NCBI RefSeq assembly: GCF_043641665.1
Contig: NC_092196.1
Location: forward strand, 15,745,692 to 15,809,691
Origin: Enoplosus armatus
Lineage: Eukaryota > Chordata > Actinopteri > Centrarchiformes > Enoplosidae
Length of the DNA: 64,000 nt
Reading direction: 5' to 3'
The notes below the pieces were generated by a model, which worked only from the letters and a program-made list of their open reading frames with translations, ran no database searches and was not told where the DNA came from. Position numbers and translations under genes: made by a program. Positions 12,040-22,808 of the stretch are shown in pieces. The first letter of the stretch is position 1, and every line of letters begins with the position of its first letter.

Positions 12040-13661
12040 TTAATATGTATTTGTATTTGTTTGAATACCAGTATTCCTGTATGACCACATCATTTATATG
12101 GTTTATTCAAAAAAACGTATATCACCATTCATTTCTGTAAATAATAAGTAGGTACATGGTCACCATTACTGCCACTGGGTCAGTTATTCTTATTTTACCA
12201 GGATCAGCTGAATGTTCTTAACTATATTTTTTTGTTCTTTCTTTGGTTTCATTTTATTTATCTATGTGCTATCTGTAAACTGGGGCGTTTGACAGAGAAG
12301 ACTGGAACAATAGCAGAGAGACATTAATGCCATGTCATGTGCAATCACTTCACACCGCTGCCTTTCCAAGGTGCAACACTCCATCTGTTTACTGTGTTTG
12401 TGTGTTGCTGTGAGGACAATAACAAGGTATGTAAGTAGAGCTGTTAAGCGTCAACAAGCACCTTTGAGTGCAGCTTCCTATTTCTCCCACCTAACATTAT
12501 CATTGGTGAAGCAGCTGTAGATGTCGGCCCCACTGCTTAGCCAGTAAGATGGATCTCCTGCACTTCACTGACAGCAGAAATTCCATTATATCAACCAGCA
12601 GTCACCGTCTCCTCCCCTGAATTATTGCCTGCCCTGTTACTTGCCTCAGCACCAAATTGGCTTAGCCAGTAAATGAAGGATTTGAATAATACATCCCACC
12701 TACCTGCCTCCTTTTCTTCTCCACCCGGACCGCCTGGACTTCATTTAGTGACATCATAATCTTTTCATTTGTAGCAGTTGCTAACAATTTACATGAAGCA
12801 TTACCACCCTCTCCAACAAGTCTGATATTGAAAGCAGTATTGTTTTCATTTTTATCTTAGCTTTCAATTCTGTATTAGAATTAAGGATGCTTTTAACTTG
12901 ATTGAAATTTTTCTTCTCAAACCTGTGTTGATGAAAACAATACCTGGTGAGTCCTGAGAAGCTAAAATTTCATGTGCAGTTGTGTTTTAGCAAAAATCCA
13001 AGTTGGAAAACAGAAACAGAATGATTGAGACCAATTTTTGATTTTACCATTTGCTAGAGGGAGTCTTCAAATTTAGCTTAAAGTATGCATAGACTGTTAT
13101 CAAATGACAGTTTCATTGCCGTGCTTGCTTGTTTTGAAAGGACAATCAGGTTGAACATGATGTGCAACTTAACCTTTTTTTCTAGATTTTCTAAAAACCA
13201 ACAAATCCACTTTGTCAATAAATCCAGTAGCAGGGTGACAAGACGCCGTAGCATTACACATTTGGATTCATAACAAGAAATATATTCGCTTATACATACT
13301 TACCCTCCACTGTCCATTATAAATAATTTCTATGTTACGAACAGAGACAGTACTATCCATTGGGAATCAAAGCTCATACCTGGACGACATTAAAACGATC
13401 GTGCCCTCAAGGTAAATTCAGCTGGGAAGGTTCATTATGAAGGCCATCAAGCCCACCCCATCTGTTGCATTCTGAAAGGTGGAGGAGCCCTGGTGTCGTA
13501 TCTGAATGAGAAATAAAGAGACAATGAAAAAAAGATTACTTTTTGTTAAATGTATAAGAAATATTTAGCATGCTAGGAATCAGAATTGAGGCAGAAATAC
13601 TGGCATTTGTCAGAATTTTTGTAGCTGTACCAGCTCAAAAGAAGAATAAGACCTTTGGTGG
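12040..13661. other. non-coding stretch, no gene seen
   Basis: No open frame with a recognisable domain and no repeat family that I can name. Confidence 0.55.
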
Positions 13662-14145
13662 GTGACCTGTTCTTCTGTATTCTGCCAGCTGCGGGTCCTG
13701 ATATCTTTCAACCTTTATTTTTTGAATTCAGGGTGGTGTGCATTGGCAGCACCGGGCTCAAAGGCGACAGTGTCTGTATGGGGTCACGTATCAGGCTTGC
13801 CCCGGGGTCGTGAAGATATTAGGGAGCATGATACAGTGTGTCTGTCATTCCGAGTACTGCAGCTGCACTGCTGTGACTTCCTGGGCTGGGCTGTCCATAT
13901 CCACATTTCACAGCTCCAATGTGACTGCTGCAATGAGACAAGACATTGCAGCGTCTGTGCCAAGTCCTCACACAACCACTTGCTCCCTCTCAGAGAAAAG
14001 CATCTGCAGCCTGGCTGCCGTTTCCCAACTTGCTCGGGTCATCCCCCAGACTACGTCATTACAGAGGACATCAGGCTGCACTCTCCATAAATTAAATCTG
14101 GGACTGCATTTACACAGGGACAGACAATGTGGGTTTAACCCTTGA
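13662..14145 (+). other. GC-richer patch with overlapping open frames, no identified product
   Basis: Two + strand frames are open across nearly the same bases: one ending at 14090 (142 codons) and one starting at 13738 and ending at 14145 (135 codons, ATG start). A third, minus-strand frame of 63 codons overlaps them. The translations are rich in Cys, His and Ser but show no spacing typical of zinc fingers or other domains, and I recognise neither. Several frames being open together is what a GC-rich composition alone would give. Probably non-coding or an old repeat; a lineage-specific exon cannot be excluded. Confidence 0.3.
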
Positions 14146-15094
14146 GGCGCAGATCATATTTTTGTCACAGCTATATCTTAGCATGGAAATGTAATATTTT
14201 CTGCTGTTTTGTTTATTTTTTCAGTTCCTTTTGCATTAACCCTATTCAAGTAGGGTCTCGATCAATGTTGCCATAACTTCCACAGCAGGTTTGACCTTAT
14301 TGTGGTTACATCTGTGTATCATCCTTTGCTTAATTTGGATTTTGTTTATGTGTGAACCCAAAGGGAGTGCGATGAAACTGTTGGGTATCCACAAATACAA
14401 GTACAAACCTAAATTTTATCATGTTATCTGCTAGTTCTTGTAAGCACCATCCTGCATCACACTGCGAGGGGGAAGGTTCATATGGGTGGGAATTTGTATT
14501 CTGCAGGTTCTTGCATTCAATAATTTATCATTGATGTGCATTGATTTGCTATCACAGGGACCAAGGCTTGACCTCTTTGGTGAAGTATGTCCACTTCAAT
14601 AGCTGCCCTGACTCCTCCCTTTCTCTGCTCCCCCTCCATTTAACCCTGATATTTACAGACCACTGCCATCACAATGTGGCAGTTTTTACTTGTCTAAGGG
14701 GACTCCTTAACGGTTTCCATTTACATGAGTGTGCCTGTGCACTGTCATGACACAAACAGCCTGTAATCCCATACATTTAGAAAGATGTACAAATATAACA
14801 TTAGGTCCATGTTAATATTAGAAAAAAAATATTCAGGTGATATTAAACGGAATACAGTAGAAAAACTCCAGATTTCCAGACATAGTCAAGCTCCTTCATA
14901 TTACATCTTTTAGGAATCACAGTCACCCAATAGTAGCCTATTAAATTGACATAATCACTTCTTTTGATTATTAAGGGGCCCCCTGCTGGTAGGACCAATA
15001 GACCTTTGTGTGGGGAAAAAATCATCTCCTTTCATGCAATATCAAATTAAACATACCCCCAACCAGACTGTGAAATTGAGCAATTCAATACCAT
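14146..15094. other. upstream flank of the CpG-rich zone, no gene seen
   Basis: AT-rich sequence without recognised coding exons. It becomes CpG-containing after about 15095, where the promoter-like zone begins. Confidence 0.5.
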
Positions 15095-15254
15095 TTCCAG
15101 CGCGGTGGTGCAGCCCATATAAAAAAAAGGAGGAAAAGTTTGCTCATAGATAGGCTGCTCGAGCCCAACAGCTCATGTGACGTAGCTGACACTTTTCACT
15201 CCGACTGTCTTCATTAACTTCAAACTATTCACTTTTTATTATACACCGGCTATC

Positions 15255-15380
15255 ATGCGTTCTCCCTTCAGCCGGATGAGTTGTCATAACCCTCCCGGCA
15301 TCCGTGATGAACCCGCCACCATTTATAGCCTCGCGGTGACAAACAATCTTATTATGAGATTTAAACTTTGCCTCGGCTAG
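15255..15380 (+). other. small ORF (41 codons) in the CpG-rich zone
   Basis: An ATG at 15255 opens a 41-codon frame beginning MRSPFSRMSC and ending at a TAG at 15378-15380. It lies upstream of the TATA-like site, so it would be transcribed only if a more distal start is used. No homology recognised. It may be an upstream ORF or chance. Confidence 0.15.
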
Positions 15381-15532
15381 ACTGGAGGATCAACACGCGC
15401 TCCTCTCGCACTTATTCCCCGCAGTTTCCCAACTGATACAGTACCACCCGCCTCCTGTGATTGTGGTTAAACGCCGGTGTCAGCTCTCGGTGTAATAGAA
15501 AAGCCCAGGCAGGGCTCCGGGTCTGTTCAGCA

Positions 15533-15542
15533 TACATAAAGG
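15533..15542 (+). promoter_or_regulatory. TATA-like box
   Basis: The string tacataaagg precedes the GC-rich leader ggcgagcggtgagaggagctc. The match to TATAAA is imperfect (CATAAA), so initiation may be dispersed as in CpG-type promoters. Confidence 0.3.
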
Positions 15543-15564
15543 CGAGCGGTGAGAGGAGCTCAGC

Positions 15565-15804
15565 CCCGAATTAAATCACTCACCGCTAAACGGATCTTTG
15601 AGACTCTCCCTTGACGCAGTCAGCCGCCGCTTTGAGCGTCTTCAACCCGAAAACAGAAAACTGGGATTCTTTTTTTATTTTTATTTTTTATTCTCGTAAA
15701 GAAATATCTAATGTCTCTTTGAAAATGTCTTGTGTTCGTGGTGACATACAGTAAGCTGCCAGTTTGTATCGGGAAGAGGCTCCTGCTCCGCGACCGTCAA
15801 GCAG
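15565..15804 (+). other. presumed 5' untranslated first exon with strong splice donor
   Basis: Downstream of the TATA-like site the sequence stays CpG-rich and ends at CAG|GTAAGC (GT at 15805-15806), close to the vertebrate donor consensus. It contains two minimal upstream ORFs: ATG at 15711 with a stop after three codons, and ATG at 15725 with a stop after nine codons. Neither frame continues through the donor, so the main start codon must be in a later exon. A weaker alternative donor, ACA|GTAAGC, lies at 15749. The start coordinate is approximate, placed about 30 bp after the TATA-like site. The gene is not identified. Confidence 0.35.
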
Positions 15805-15805
15805 G

Positions 15806-17455
15806 TAAGCTGTTTCAGTGCTGCTAGATTTCACACTTTAATATCGCAGTTTACACAAGACTCGCTGCACTTATGTCTTCTCAGGGGACATGAGGGAGCG
15901 CTGGATATTTAAGGTTGGATTGCAATGCTTTAAAGAACATTGGTGTTAGCGTTTGAATAGTATTGTTCGGCTGTTGTGTGCAGATCGAGAACAGTAACTC
16001 TTCTATTACGAAGTGCATACACACCGTGCAAAATGCACAGCCGAACTTGTGCACCATCGTGCCGGACATTCAGGAGAGGAAGTCGCATTTTGCGTCCGTT
16101 TCTGTGAGACCTTAGCAAGCTGACATCTGCTGTGACCGGGACATGGGGGCACTTTTTCCGCCTTGACTGCGATTCATGTATGTTGCAAATAGTCTTTTAA
16201 GTTTCTTTTTTTTTAAAGTTTTATCTATCTGAATATGCATTTACCTAAATAGTGGTGCATTTTACGACACAATAGATTTGCAATCGTTTTGCAAACACTC
16301 CGCCTGATACAGCTCCAGTGAAAGTAGTAGGCACTTTGCAACTGTAAACCTCCAGTAACACCGCCCGCTTGAGGTGTCGCTTTAGCACCACGGACAGCTC
16401 CCCGGTCCTTTACATAACTAGTAAAGGCTCAACTTTATTTCAGAGATTCACACAAAGAAACTGATTCTATTCAGGTGAGAACTCGTGCTAATGTGAAATG
16501 ATAATTATTTAAAATGAATAAATAAAAAGCCTTTCCTGCCACAGCATTAGGCCTACTTAACCTACACGACACGAATCTGCACATAAAGCTCACACGGAGC
16601 TTTATCATATAAAACCCTGTATTAAGTCATGACAAACGGTATGATTCTGAAAATCTCAAACACAAATTATAAATGATCAGTGCATTGCACAGCCTGAACC
16701 TATTATGTTGTCAGTACACAGTCTTGTACTAAGTAAAGTAGTCCTGTGCAGTCTCACTCAGATTAGCTGAGGATTTTGCTGCGTCTCTGCCATCTGTCTG
16801 GGAAATGCATACTATATACTGCAGGCTGGACGTGTTGATTTATTTGAATAGCACAAGGCTTCATATGGATTGATTTCTGTATTTCAGTCAGCATAGGCCT
16901 AATTTCCAAAGATGTTTAGCCAGCTCTGAAGTCTTTCACACAAATGAAGACTCCCTGAATTCTCTGTCAGGGGACGCATAGGGGTTCAAAAATGCTGAAA
17001 CAATGCCAGGTTTAATATAACCTACACTTGCGGTCACACGTCGGCCGAAGAAATGACAAGCCTATAGGAACAATTCTCTGGCTTTCCACTCAGCTGCACT
17101 ATAGACGTAGGTGTAGGAGTGCTGTATCATCTCTGTTCTGGTTAAATAATGTGTTGATGACATTTAAAGCCAGGAAAGCATTTAAGATACAAAGCTTAAG
17201 CAATCTGTTTTATGCCACTGAACTGCAGGCATTGTATTAATTGTCCTCGTTCCAGTCATTTCATACAGAAGATCAGCTTCAGCTTAGCCTTTACCATCAG
17301 TATGAATCACTATCTTACTTCTTCCAACTTTTAATGTCTAGAGTTACGACTATTTCAAAACATCTTAGTTTTGCTGCTGTTGCTAAAGCTGTCTCTTGCA
17401 TTAGCCTTCACATCTCCCTTTTCCTGTCCCCGTCTCCCTTATCTTGATTATGCAG
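15806..17455. other. presumed start of intron 1, no gene seen
   Basis: CpG content declines gradually through about 17060. Open frames here (for example on the minus strand at 15881-16118) overlap one another and are not recognisable. Confidence 0.4.
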
Positions 17456-17571
17456 CTGGATGATTGAGTCAGCTATTTTGTATGCAAGTTGCCTTAGCTT
17501 GGTTCATTGTGGAGGAGAGGGAGGGAGATCGTGCTGAGGATACTGAGAGAGAATTACAGCTTCTCATGACG
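17456..17571 (+). other. candidate second exon (uncertain)
   Basis: A long pyrimidine tract (about 17406-17450) ends in tgattatgcag, an acceptor at 17454-17455. It is followed 116 nt later by ACG|GTGAGG, an acceptable donor at 17572. An ATG at 17480 opens a frame beginning MQVALAWFIV and continuing into a charged Glu/Arg/Asp-rich stretch. The frame remains open past the donor to a stop at 17662-17664. The protein is not recognised and the exon call rests only on splice-site appearance. Confidence 0.2.
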
Positions 17572-20500
17572 GTGAGGAGTGGAAAAGACGAGGCTGCCCC
17601 GTTCGATAAATTGCTGTTTGAGAGAGACAGATATCCTAGGGGGACAGCGGTTTTGGAAATGTGACCAACCTTTCTAAATGGAAATGGCAGCGCACATTAC
17701 AGTTTTCCCCGGCTCTATACTGTGGACGACGAAGCATCAAAAAAAACTCTTTGTTACCAAGTTAGTCTGATATAAACCCCTTTCTCTGAATTGAGAAAGA
17801 TTTTAGAGGCAAGTCATTTTGTACTGCGAGTGTACACAAATGTTTATGGAGTGCTGGTGGGGTGGGGGGGGGGTGGGGGGGGGGGGGGGGGGTATTTCAA
17901 GCCCATAGAAATCTTAAATCTAAACACATGACATCTTATCATTATTCATTACTGATCCTGTTGATAGTTAATGTATAGCACTGATGATGTTGGTGTGTTT
18001 ATGTGTATGTGCTGAGGTCTAGTGGTGCCTCGCATTGTGATAATAAAGATGCAGTTTACTGGACATTGAAAGTATCAGCAGAAAAAGAGAAAAACAGCAT
18101 ATTCTTACTTTTTCACACTGACGTCATATTGTAGAAAAGTTACCGATGCGTGGCCGACTGCATGTTCAAGCAGTGATGCTCTGGTTATATGGTTAACAAT
18201 GTGTAAAGTGTAATCAAAGGGACCAGTCAGGGTGTGTAGACAGAGCTGTGAAACATATGGTACAACAGCATGGCATATTTCACTTCCACAGCTCTCCACA
18301 ACCGTAACATTTAAACAGCAACTTCCTGTGCGTGCCATTTTACAAGAGCTGTTGCACCACCTCCGTCTCAAGTGTCCCATGTGACACTCAGCTGTTTTAT
18401 AAAAGGAAGAATGAGCTCTTTTTCCTCAGTAGAGAAAAATGGTAAGGCCATGACATTTTACCACAGAGGGAAAACAAAAAAAAGAAAGAAAAAAAAATGA
18501 ATTTCTTCTTCAGTAAGTGTTAAATGTCTGGATTAGGTGCATAGTTATGCTTGAACAGGCAAAAGCTCATGTACAGTAGTTACGATACATTGAACCAAAC
18601 AAAACTTTGTACATTATAGTTATAATCATCAAGATTTAAATGAAATCAAACCCAGTTTTAATACTATTTATGGTATGTATTTTTTCAGCAATAGTCATTC
18701 AATGTTTTTAAATTCTGTAATCACCTCTCTATAGATTAGTTTTCACTGTTAGTGATGGAGTCTGCCATTCCTGCTAACCACAGGCGTCACCAAATCAACC
18801 AGGACAGAAATCTTAAGATCTCACAGAACTGATGCAGTATATCATTAAATTGTAATAAGAAATAACATTGGCTCCTAAAATACAAAATGTTGGTTTGTTT
18901 GTTTGAGCTATCAGCGCCTCATTATCTTAGCTTTGACAACATATGGCAATGAATACATTATGAAGAGAACTGTATAAACTTTGAATCTTTACTTCTCAGC
19001 ATTTCAAATTCAGTTTTTTCAGTGGCCACACTTGTGAAGAGTTCTTTGTTGTGAAGGACAGGACCATCAATGACACTGTCAGAGTTGTGCCTCAGGACAA
19101 CAGACATGAAAAGTAAACGTTATTGACAGTAACTTAACATTCAGGAAAGGAAGGCAATTGGTTGAGAATTTCCAATATCTAATAAAGGCTGTAACTAGCA
19201 GATAAGGCTGAAAATACAAAAACTGCTGCCCCTTAAATGCAGCTGCCCTTGGGCACATTTTATTTAGCCAGTGCAAAACAAAGATGCACCTTTGCTGAGA
19301 TGATATCTCAGAGAAAGCATGCAAAAAACTATTAGCAAACGTCACCTTGAATCAGCAGCTCGTGAGTCACATACTGCACATTGCGTTCACAGAGCTGTGG
19401 CCAGGTCTCATCTCGGGATAGAATGTATTTGAGTGTACTTAGTGGGGTTTATTGAAAGTGGCAGCGATGGCCCTTTGGATTCCAGGCACATTTCAGAAAA
19501 AAACATAGCAGGTGTAACCATTATCGCTGGGTACTTTCATTTCCTCTACTTACTAGCATCTTATGTGCTGATTACAGATTAGGAGAAAACTAGATGATTG
19601 CCATTTATGGTGATTTTTACATACGGCCTGACAACCGATCAGCCCACAGAGCTAAGGGGTGTATACTGTAGGTACATGAGAAGAAAGCTAGAGACAGTCG
19701 AGTTGAAATGAGCTACTGTACCATTGACAGACTGTGGGGATCAAGCCGGAGATGTAGGGATTCACTCAAGGGTGTGAATCAGTCATAATTAATTTAGGAG
19801 TGCACAAAAATTAATCCACCCGAGAGTGCCAGAAACATTTCTGTGTAGTTTCCCCAGCCACCTGCTGGCTGCCTTATGATAGATGAAACCCTTTAGTAAA
19901 CAAGCATCACGAAATGGCAGAGTGAGGCGTATTGAACGTTGCTCTGTCTCTTCCTTGCCATCTTCTCAGCAAAGTAATTAGATGCTGGAATGCAAAACAC
20001 CATGGCAGTGTATCTGCAGGCACCTGCTCTGCTTGATGAATCTCCTGTACATGAGAGTCCATTAAAGCTGGCCGTACATAACAGTTCTGTCGAAGATCAC
20101 AAGATCGTCTTCGCTAAATTCAAGCTTTTTGTAACATCAGATTATGCAAACAATGATGAACACAGCAGACTGTGCTGTGCCTTATGGTGTGTGGGTTACC
20201 TTTTCATTATAGACCAAGAGCAGGGGGCAGGCAGGACTTTTAACATTAAAACTCACACCAAAGTAGAGTTTGTGTATACTCTTCACTCAAACATTGAGCT
20301 GGTTCACAATATGTAGGGATGTTGGAGCTCTGTGAGGCCAGTATGCAACATATTTTCTCTGTGCATTTCACACCGCACAAACCAATACCCTGTACAAAAC
20401 ACACCCACAAAAGGCTATGCCACATCATTTTTAAAAGCCTGCCAAATAGTATATCACACAGTAATATGCACTACATATATATCTTTGCATAGCTAAAACA

Positions 20501-21382
20501 AAACCCTGAAAGATAAGGGTCATGACATGGGACTAATGGACTAAGGAGTTCGGCCTCCTCCTGGTAGCCACGACAGGACTGAAAGTAGCCCATTGGGTGG
20601 CTTATGGGAAATGCTATTGGAAGGAAACATTTCTTCTCTCTGTCGTCAAATATGTACCGGATCTTTTGAAACTCTAACGAAAGAATGCCCTCGCCATTCT
20701 CACCCTGTTGGTCAGAACAAGAGAAAGAAAGTAAATTTAAATTCCAGTATTCATTAAAGAAAGGCCAATTAGTATTTCTTCAGATTTTCCCTGAACACAA
20801 GATATTGTCAGGGATTGTGTCTTAAAACAAGTCAAATCACAAATGAGAATAGAAAACAGTGAGAGTTTTACAGTATGCCTTGACAGAAGTGACTGAGCTG
20901 ATGTGGATTTCAAACAACTGGCAAGATAAAATGACGTGTCAAAACAGAGAATGTGAGATCTGGGTAATTTTTCAAATTAAGACAACTTGGAGCATCCTGA
21001 GAGTAAATGTGTGAACTGACCTGGTCCCTCTGTAGTGCCACAAGCTCAGCAAAACCGTTGTTGGGGGTGGGTATGACCTTTGCCAGTATAGCCTTGTTTG
21101 GGTCCGGTTCCTGTGTTAATTAATTGCTAAGCTTTAAAAGACAATAGATGTGTTGTTTTGTTTTGTTTTCCCCCTGCCCCACAGCTGATCAAAACATCTC
21201 CACTGGGGGTTAATATGTTCAAGTAACATTTGACTCCAAATTATGATATCTTAATGCCTAAATAACGTGGAATTACATTATATTTACATTAAGGGTGTAA
21301 CACAAGAATACTATCTGTCTCAGTTTATGTTACAAAAATATCTGTATTCAGATTTATACTTGGAGCAGGTGTGTAATTTAAA
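17572..21382. other. non-coding stretch, no gene seen
   Basis: Contains the G-run at 17859-17892 and an A-rich run near 18472-18498. A good polypyrimidine-acceptor sequence, ccccctgccccacag, ends at 21184 but no convincing coding exon follows it. No protein or repeat family recognised. Confidence 0.5.
17859..17892. repeat. long G-run, G-quadruplex-prone
   Basis: Runs of G interrupted only by single T bases, including an uninterrupted run of 18 G. Such tracts form G-quadruplexes, stall polymerases and are frequent sites of length error in assemblies. Confidence 0.9.
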
Positions 21383-21389
21383 CTCCTCA

Positions 21390-21430
<41 letters not shown>

Positions 21431-21440
21431 GCATGAGGAG
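21383..21440. repeat. 58-bp palindrome centred on (TA)n
   Basis: Arms ctcctcatgcat (21383-21394) and atgcatgaggag (21429-21440) are exact reverse complements. The interior is almost pure alternating TA, itself self-complementary. The whole can extrude as a cruciform. A second TA run follows at about 21462-21482. Confidence 0.85.
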
Positions 21441-21534
21441 TATAGTAGTATACTAGTATATAGTATATATATATATATATATAAAGTTTAGCTGAAAATG
21501 TCTGTGCATATCCAAATAATGTATTTTAAAGAAA

Positions 21535-21631
21535 GAGTCGGTCTAGACCTGCTCTATTTGTAAAGTGTCATGAGATGACTTTGATGATTTGGCGCTATAT
21601 AAATAAAATTGAATTGAATTGAATTGAATTT
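21535..21631 (+). mobile_element. LINE/SINE 3' tail with (AATTG)n
   Basis: The sequence 'gtctagacctgctctatttgtaaagtgtcatgagatgacttt..' continues into 'gatttggcgctatataaataaaa' and terminates in tandem ttgaa repeats. I recall this as the shared 3' end of a very common teleost non-LTR retroelement and its SINE partners; the clade is not certain to me. Only the 3' end is present, as expected for 5'-truncated insertions. Orientation is + by the tail. Confidence 0.65.
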
Positions 21632-21786
21632 ATTACCGCAAATCATTTGCCATGTGGGCCTTTGATTCTATTTTTGAATTACAGCTCTGTGAAACATTAA
21701 CATACTATACAATGTCACATACTGTAAGCTGTCGATCATAAAGTAATAGCAGTTATTAATGCCATATTTTACTGTCATTAAAGCAC

Positions 21787-21818
21787 TTATGTGGGTTGCA
21801 ATTATGCAACCCACATAA
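21787..21818. repeat. perfect 14-bp inverted repeat, 4-nt loop
   Basis: Arms ttatgtgggttgca (21787-21800) and tgcaacccacataa (21805-21818) are exact reverse complements separated by atta. No role assigned. Confidence 0.9.
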
Positions 21819-22552
21819 TTATCTTCTTTGGTCCAAACTATGCCAGAAAAGTATCAAAACAAAGTGTGATCTGGTGACTTTGCTCAAAGGCTTTACCTTT
21901 TGTTGTCGTCAGACAGACAAAGAGATGATGAATGAATAATTGGATATGAGAATTAGTCTCATACGCTGTATAGTCCAGACTGCAACTGTTCTTCATCGAT
22001 CATAGAAGAGATGCTATAAAAATAAAGGGCCAACACATACTGCAGCTTGATGAGGGAAAATGATGAATCATAATACAGTGTCCTCTCAATTGAGTGCTAC
22101 ACAAAGTAGCTGCAACTAAGTGGTCTGAGGCCTGTATTTTTTCATGCAGTCTTTATGCAGTTTTTGGTGCACACAGTTTGACTGGCACTGATATCACCTG
22201 CTTAATCAAAGAACACTTAAGGATAAAATGTTGAAGGGGTTTTGATGAATTAAATCTAACAAACTCAGTGTGAACGTGTCGTCAGGTGTGAAAAAACAAA
22301 GATGACGATGTCCCACGATGGCAATTTTTTCCTTTATAGGATATAGCTGATTATCTTGAGTGGAAATGCTGTTTTTACATTTTATATAGATTAGAGCTCA
22401 GCAACATCTTAAGGGTCCTAAAAATGATCAGATGGTGTAATACTCCATTTACTATCAATCATTTTAATGACTGACGACTACTATAACAAAGTTCTGGTAC
22501 TCTGTCTCTGAGAAGACACACAAATGGGCATACATGTACTTGCAAAACACAC

Positions 22553-22599
22553 ACACTCTCTCTCTCTATCTAATACTCTCTCTCTCTTTCTCTCTCTCA
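22553..22599. repeat. interrupted (CT)n microsatellite
   Basis: Two CT-repeat blocks separated by atctaata, preceded by a short CA run. Confidence 0.9.
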
Positions 22600-22614
22600 C
22601 TGAAAAGACAGGAC

Positions 22615-22652
22615 ACCAATCACATTAATTGGTTCCTTGGGGAAGTATAAAA
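22615..22652 (+). promoter_or_regulatory. CCAAT plus TATA core-promoter look-alike
   Basis: A CCAAT motif (accaatcac, about 22614-22622), an inverted CCAAT (attgg, 22628-22632) and a consensus TATAAAA (22646-22652) lie in the order and rough spacing of a vertebrate TATA promoter, right after a CT tract. About 90 bp further on, an ATG opens a short signal-peptide-like frame. This is suggestive only; AT-rich DNA yields TATAAA strings often. Confidence 0.25.
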
Positions 22653-22739
22653 CCCAAGGAGTAGGTCTGCAAAGTCCAAGACATTCAAAGTCCACCAAAG
22701 AAGAAATATATTTAAGATTGTGAGCTGTCAGTCTATCAA

Positions 22740-22808
22740 ATGAAAGCCATTTTATACAGCAGACTTTGTATCTTGTGTTTCACTGCGAGCTGCACATCTT
22801 TTGTTTAG
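22740..22808 (+). other. 22-codon ORF resembling a signal peptide
   Basis: The ATG at 22740 opens a frame starting MKAILYSRLC and ending at TAG 22806-22808, with a hydrophobic middle and small residues towards the end. It stops immediately after the leader-like segment, so it would need a splice donor before the stop to encode a secreted protein. A weak GT (tttt|gtttag) is available near 22803. No homology recognised. Confidence 0.15.

Larger units (their letters stand above)
15095..15800 (+). promoter_or_regulatory. CpG-rich promoter-like zone
   Basis: CpG dinucleotides are scarce in most of the window but frequent here, for example gcgcggtgg, ctcgcggtg, cacgcgctcctctcgc, aacgccggtg, gccgccgctttgagcg and ccgcgaccg. 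Candidate sites include a CRE-like TGACGTA (15178-15184), a RUNX-type TGTGGTT (15462-15468) and a TATA-like tacataaagg (15533-15542). The last sits about 20-30 bp before the presumed transcription start. The zone runs into a sequence ending at a strong + strand donor site at 15805, which favours a + strand gene. CpG-rich promoters can fire in both directions, so the orientation is an inference. Confidence 0.5.
21632..22614. other. non-coding stretch, no gene seen
   Basis: Holds a perfect palindrome (21787-21818) and a CT-rich microsatellite (22553-22599); otherwise nothing recognised. Confidence 0.55.

Noticed and set aside
21170..21240. Excellent acceptor ccccctgccccacag followed by possible exon
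   Set aside because: The downstream sequence has no sustained open frame and no convincing donor.
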